64,000 nucleotides of DNA from NCBI GenBank assembly GCA_944472155.2, contig OX235279.1, positions 154,464,199-154,528,198 of the forward strand, given 5' to 3'. The stretch is from Trichobilharzia szidati (lineage: Eukaryota; Platyhelminthes; Trematoda; Strigeidida; Schistosomatidae). A program made the translations under genes and the position numbers. Under the pieces are notes generated by a model. It worked only from the letters and a program-made list of their open reading frames with translations, did not search any database and was not told where the DNA came from. Positions 59,538 through 64,000 of the stretch are shown piece after piece (within the stretch, counting starts at the first letter, position 1; every line of letters begins with the position of its first letter).

Positions 59538-61364
59538 GTGGTGCTAGCAACTCCACCCCCAAAACTTAACCAAATTGCTACTAAAACTTCAACGCACAAA
59601 TATATTCAAAATTCTAAAATTACAAATAGTGACCTTATTTTTCGCTGGAATCGGGGAAGTGAAATGATGCGGGCTGGTGAAAGCCTTCGGGAAGCCAGTC
59701 AGCCAATGTGTCTTCTTTCGATGAAAGCAAAAATAAGGATGGGGACGTGGAATGTTCGTACAATGTACGAAGCTGGGAAGGCTGCTCAGGTAGATGCAGA
59801 AATCAGGAGATATAAAATAGAAGTGTTGGGAATCTGCGACAGCAGATGGAACGGATGCGGAAGGTGCCAACTGCCAACTGGAGAGACAATAATCTACTCC
59901 GGTCACCCAGAGGACGAGCACGAGCACACCGAGGGAGTAGCCATCATGATGTCACCAACAGCGGCTAAGGCTCTCATGCAGTGGGAACCAATCTCCTCCA
60001 GGATAATGACAGCCAGGTTCAACTCAAAAGGAAGGAAGGTTACAATCATTCAATGCTATGCGCCTACAAATGTCTCAGAACAAGAGAAGAAGGAGGATTT
60101 CCACAGACAACTACAAACAGTAATGGACAACGTCCCAAAGAGCGATATCAAAATCCTGATGGGCGACATGAATGCGAAACTGGGAGGAGACAATACAGGA
60201 AGAGAACTCACCATGGGTCGTGAGGCCCTCGGTGAAATGAACGAAAATGGCGAACTCTTCTCAGACTTCTGCGCCTTCAATGATTTGGTGATTGGTGGCA
60301 GTGTGTTCAAACACAGGGATATACACAAGGCAACATGGATTTCACCAGATGGACACACCAAAAACCAGATAGACTTCATTTCAATCTCAAGGAAGTGGAG
60401 ACGGAGCCTACTGGACACAAGATCGAGGAGAGGAGCAGATGTGGGTTCAGACCACTATCTAGTACAAGGGACTTTCAAGGTGAAGCTGAAAGCCTCGAGG
60501 ATAGCTGGGGATAGACCACAATGCAAGTTCAGCAATCAAAAACTGAAGGACACAATCACAAAGGACCATTTCACCTCAACTGTTAGAGCAAAGCAGGAAA
60601 CATTACGTGGCACCACTGAGGAATCATCCGTGGAAGACCATTGGAACTCTCTGAAGGTGATTTTCAACGAAACGTGTTCAACGGTTTTAGGGAGGAAGAA
60701 GAAACAAGACAAGGAATGGCTCTCAACAGACACTTGGAAACTAATAGAGGAGAGGAGAAAAGTGAAAGAGAAAATGATTCAATGCAAAGATGGACAAGAG
60801 AAAGAGACGCTGAACTCAACTTACACAGCACTGGACAAAGAAGTGAAGAAGAGTGCCAGGAAGGACAAAAGACAATTCTATGACAACCTGGCTACTGAAG
60901 CTGAGAAGGCAGCAGGCAAAAGGGACCTGAGGACACTATATCAGATAACCAAGTCTCTATCCGGGAAGAGATCAACACAAGTGAAACCTATAAAAGACAG
61001 CCAAGGGAACCCAATTACCGAAGAAGAAAGACAGATTAAACAATGGGCGGACCACTTCAAAGGACTCTTGAATCGACCACCACCTACAACCCGTCCAGTA
61101 ATACCAACAACAGCACGTACACAACTGCAAGTTGACACCAATCCTCCAACGAAAACTGAAGTCATGAATGCAATCAAGCTTCTGAAAGCTGGAAAAGCAG
61201 CTGGACCATATGGAATACCCCCGGAAGCACTGAAAGCGGACCCAGAAACGACAGCAGATATGCTGACTCCATTATTGCAAAAGATCTGGAAAGAGGGAAA
61301 GGTGCCTACTGACTGGAGGAAAGGTTACCTGGTGAAACTGCCAAAGAAGGGCGACTTGACCTGA
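59538..61364 (+). pseudogene. RTE-like endonuclease/reverse transcriptase, 5' part
   Basis: A 608-codon frame. Residues ~67-315 form an apurinic-type endonuclease: MGTWNVRTMYEAGKA, then EVLGICDSRWNG, CYAPTN, LMGDMNAKLG and the C-terminal GSDHYLV, with the expected Asn, Glu/Asp, Asp-x-Asn and Ser-Asp-His positions; the usual Glu of the second block is Asp. Residues 315-520 are a charged linker. Residues ~525-608 begin the RT domain (LLKAGKAAGPYGIPPEALK, then WRKGYLVKLPKKGDLT). The frame breaks there; the RT continues in another frame. The product would nick target DNA and reverse-transcribe element RNA; this copy cannot do so as a single protein. Confidence 0.85.
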
Positions 61365-62669
61365 AGAACTGGCGAGGAATCATGCTCCTGTCGACGCCAA
61401 GTAAATCTGATGCATCATCCTGGAGAGAATCAAGGACGCGCTGGATACAGAACTCCGACCAGAACAAGCTGGATTCAGGAAAGGCAAATCATGTTCTGAC
61501 CAAATTGCAACTCTACGCATTATCATCGAACAAAGCATGGAATGGCAATCAAATCTCTACCTCAACTTTATAGACTTTGAGAAGGCCTTCGACAGCGTTG
61601 ACCACGAAGTAATTTGGAAACTACTCGAGTACTACGGCGTACCCCAAATATTCATCAACCTTATTCAACAACTGTACGACAACGGCACATGTCAAGTGAT
61701 CCACAACGGAAAACTCAGCGAGGCGTTTGGAGTAAACACAGGAGTCAGACAAGGGTGCTCATTACCACCAATGATATTCCTGATTGTGGTGGACTGGATT
61801 ATGCGTCAGACAGTGGGAAACGAGAAGACAGGGATATCCTGGACCGACGTGAAGAACCTAGAAGACCTGGATTTCGCGCGCGGATGATTTATGTTTGATG
61901 TCACACAAAATCGAGACTTGCAAGCAAAAACCGACAAACTGGTCGAAGAAGCAGCAAAGACAGGACTGCAGGTGAACATAGACAAGACGGAGGTCATGAA
62001 AATAACCAACCAACAACAGCAGCAACATCCAGTGCCAATCACCATCAACGGAAGGGATTTGAAAGAGGTTACTTCTTTCACTTATCTAGGGAGCATTGTC
62101 TCAACCACAGGAGGAACGGACGAGGATGTCAAATCGAGAATCGGGTAGGCGAGAAACACATTCATCAACCTGAAACCAATCTGGAAATCTTCGTCACTCA
62201 CATCAAAACAAAATTCGGATTTTCAATACAAACGTAAGTCATTTTTCTTTACGGATCAGAAACTTGGCGGGTCACCAAGAATATTTTCAACAGGTTGCAG
62301 ACCTTTATCAACAACTGTCTTCGCTCCATACTGAAGATTAGATGGCCGGAAAGAATCACAAACAAGAAACTATGGGAACAAACGAAACAGGAACCAATCG
62401 CCCAACAAATATGCAGGAGGAAGTGGGGATGGATTGGACACTCGCTGAGGAGGCCGTTGAGTGACATCGCGCGTCAAGCCCTCGAGTGGAACCCGAAAGG
62501 GAAGCGGCGAGTGGGACGTCCAAGGGTGATATGGAGGAGATCGTGTGAGGAGGAGATGAAACAGTATGGAATAACATGGACGCAAGTGAAAAGTACAGCA
62601 CAAGACAGAAGCAAGTGGAGGCGTGCAGTTGAAGCCCTATGTTCCACTAGGAACCCAAGGGAACAATAA
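61365..62669 (+). pseudogene. RTE-like RT core and C-terminus, frameshifted
   Basis: Continuation in other frames: DLKNWRGIMLLSTPSK at 61361, LRPEQAGFRKGKSCSDQIAT at 61461, then NFIDFEKAFDSVDHEVIWKL (RT block with catalytic Asp) and NTGVRQGCSLPP from 61560-61870. The Phe-Ala-Asp-Asp catalytic block at 61872 is destroyed by a 4-base GC-rich insertion (GCGCGCGG). Then KTEVMKITNQQQQQH and FTYLGSIVSTTGG, a stop at 62146, and the tail ILKIRWPERITNKKLWEQTK to RNPREQ. Confidence 0.83.
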
Positions 62670-63299
62670 TAATAATGATAATCCCCATTCATATGTTGAC
62701 TCTATTTGTTATTTTTCGCTTTATTTATTCCATTTGTATATATACTTCTCTCATTACTTCGATTGTCACTATTATTATTATTAATTTAGTAATTCCCATT
62801 GCAACAACTAGAACATAATATTCAGCGAAGAGACTCTTTCCAACGAATGTATTATCAGGTTGTACAATAGTATATATATGGTTTAAAAAAATTATATCCA
62901 TTGAGGAAATTAAATCAAAGGTGTGAATGCATAAAATAATAATAGAATGCAATGTAATTAAATATGTATGATTACATTCGTAGTTAAATATCAAGTGCCA
63001 AATAGCAAAACAAATATTGCCAAATACAGAATAATTCGTAGAATGTATAGATGTTGCAAGAGGGTGTAAAACTGTAGGATTAGTAGGCAAATAAAACACA
63101 CTCCATAACATGATGTGAAGTTTGATAACATAGAATTTAACAATGCAAAAGGAATTGAGGATTTAGAGTAACAAGTGGGACAAGTGAAATAATACTGGAA
63201 ACATTTCATAGTGGGGATAGTAATAGATACAATAAAAATAATAATCGTAGTATTCAGGGAAGGGTACACAGATTAATTAAATAGACAAAATAGATAAAT

Positions 63300-63760
63300 A
63301 TAAATAAAAAAATGTTTGTCCCTGTACGTCCGAGGCAGAAATAGGGATTGTACAGCTTCTTTCGTTCACAAAGGTCTGGTTTAAATTTGTGAATGGCTAA
63401 GGCGTCTGCTGTCTTTAGGAGTTTATAACAAAGAAAACGTGACAAGTTAGCCTGAATTCGATAGATGATCTTAAAATCATGGTTGGGGTTGGTAGAGGAA
63501 AATGAGCCGATCAATTGTTCTAAAATATAGCCTTCCATACTCTTCCTTTCTCCTTTGTAGGAGCATGGTGGATTATGTTTTCGTATCCGTGTGAAATGCT
63601 TTCTCTGGCTACGGCCAATGTACTTTACTCAACAAGAGTAGGTGAACTGATAGATACACATGAAGGCGACCAGATGAGAGAGCTTATCTTTCACAGAGAT
63701 TGAGAATAAGTTACTTCTGGTGAAGGTCATTTGGAGTTGTGCTTACAAACAAATATGTTT
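63300..63760 (-). mobile_element. Penelope-like GIY-YIG relic
   Basis: The minus strand reads CIYQFTYSC, a stop, VKYIGRSQRKHFTRIRKHNP, then SSTNPNHDFKIIYRIQANLS and AIHKFKPDLCERKK. These are the GIY-YIG core and C-terminal block of a Penelope-like element with a stop after the second Cys. Confidence 0.75.
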
Positions 63761-64000
63761 CAATTTTATTTCATACTATTATTATTTTATGTATTCACAC
63801 ATTTGTTTAAATTTCCTCGACGGATATAATTTCTTAAAAACATCACATATATACTATTTTGCAGCTTCATAATAAATTCTCTGAAAAGAGTCTCTTTGCT
63901 GAATCACTTGTATTTATTTACCATTATTATAATCGTCGTTATTATTGAGATATTCACAACATTCATCACTTATTAAATTCGCCCACAGTATACCAGATTG

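Larger units (their letters stand above)
59480..62690 (+). mobile_element. RTE-like non-LTR retrotransposon, nearly full length, inactivated
   Basis: Endonuclease, RT and C-terminal region occur in order on the plus strand. The 3' end is AATAATAATGATAA, the short repeat tail usual for RTE elements. At least four frameshifts (about 61355, 61410, 61875, 61905) and a stop at 62146 inactivate it. Pieces of the same family occur at 12.7, 15.7, 16.6, 18.2, 40.0, 44.5 and 47.6 kb. Confidence 0.88.

Overview
The window looks like blood-fluke (Schistosoma-type) nuclear DNA. It is AT-rich, has long introns, and is packed with decayed retroelements: Penelope-like, RTE-like and CR1-like fragments, plus tRNA-derived SINEs that carry hammerhead-ribozyme sequence in the manner of the schistosome Sm-alpha family. 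I infer the genus from this repeat content; no species is claimed.

One host gene is recognisable and fills most of the window on the minus strand. Twelve exons (46459 down to 1) join with matching reading phase at every junction. They encode the middle of a plakin domain, including the SH3 domain buried in the spectrin-repeat rod (18871-19202) and the helical repeats around it. A single giant exon (7567 to beyond 1, at least 2,522 codons) follows. It has no spectrin-type or plectin-type repeat that I can recognise. Instead it repeats, roughly three dozen times, a short motif of the form Val-x-(Cys/Thr)-Gln-x-Gly-hydrophobic. Parts of this exon have recently expanded as in-frame tandem arrays with 534-bp (178-residue) and 486-bp (162-residue) units. 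The first coding exons, start codon, 3' end and stop codon lie outside the window.

The introns (about 7.6-46 kb) and the upstream flank (46.5-64 kb) hold no other host gene I can support. They contain: (1) about eleven Penelope-like fragments, the best being a near domain-complete relic at 20.1-22.1 kb; (2) RTE-like elements, the best at 59.5-62.7 kb, broken by frameshifts around its catalytic region; (3) CR1-like 3' fragments; (4) SINEs with hammerhead sequence, several arranged as inverted head-to-head dimers; (5) foldback elements, one with a 13-bp target duplication inside an RTE relic; and (6) microsatellites.

The points most worth attention are the plakin with its repeat-motif giant exon and homogenised arrays, the inverted hammerhead SINE dimers, and the foldback elements with hammerhead-like cores.
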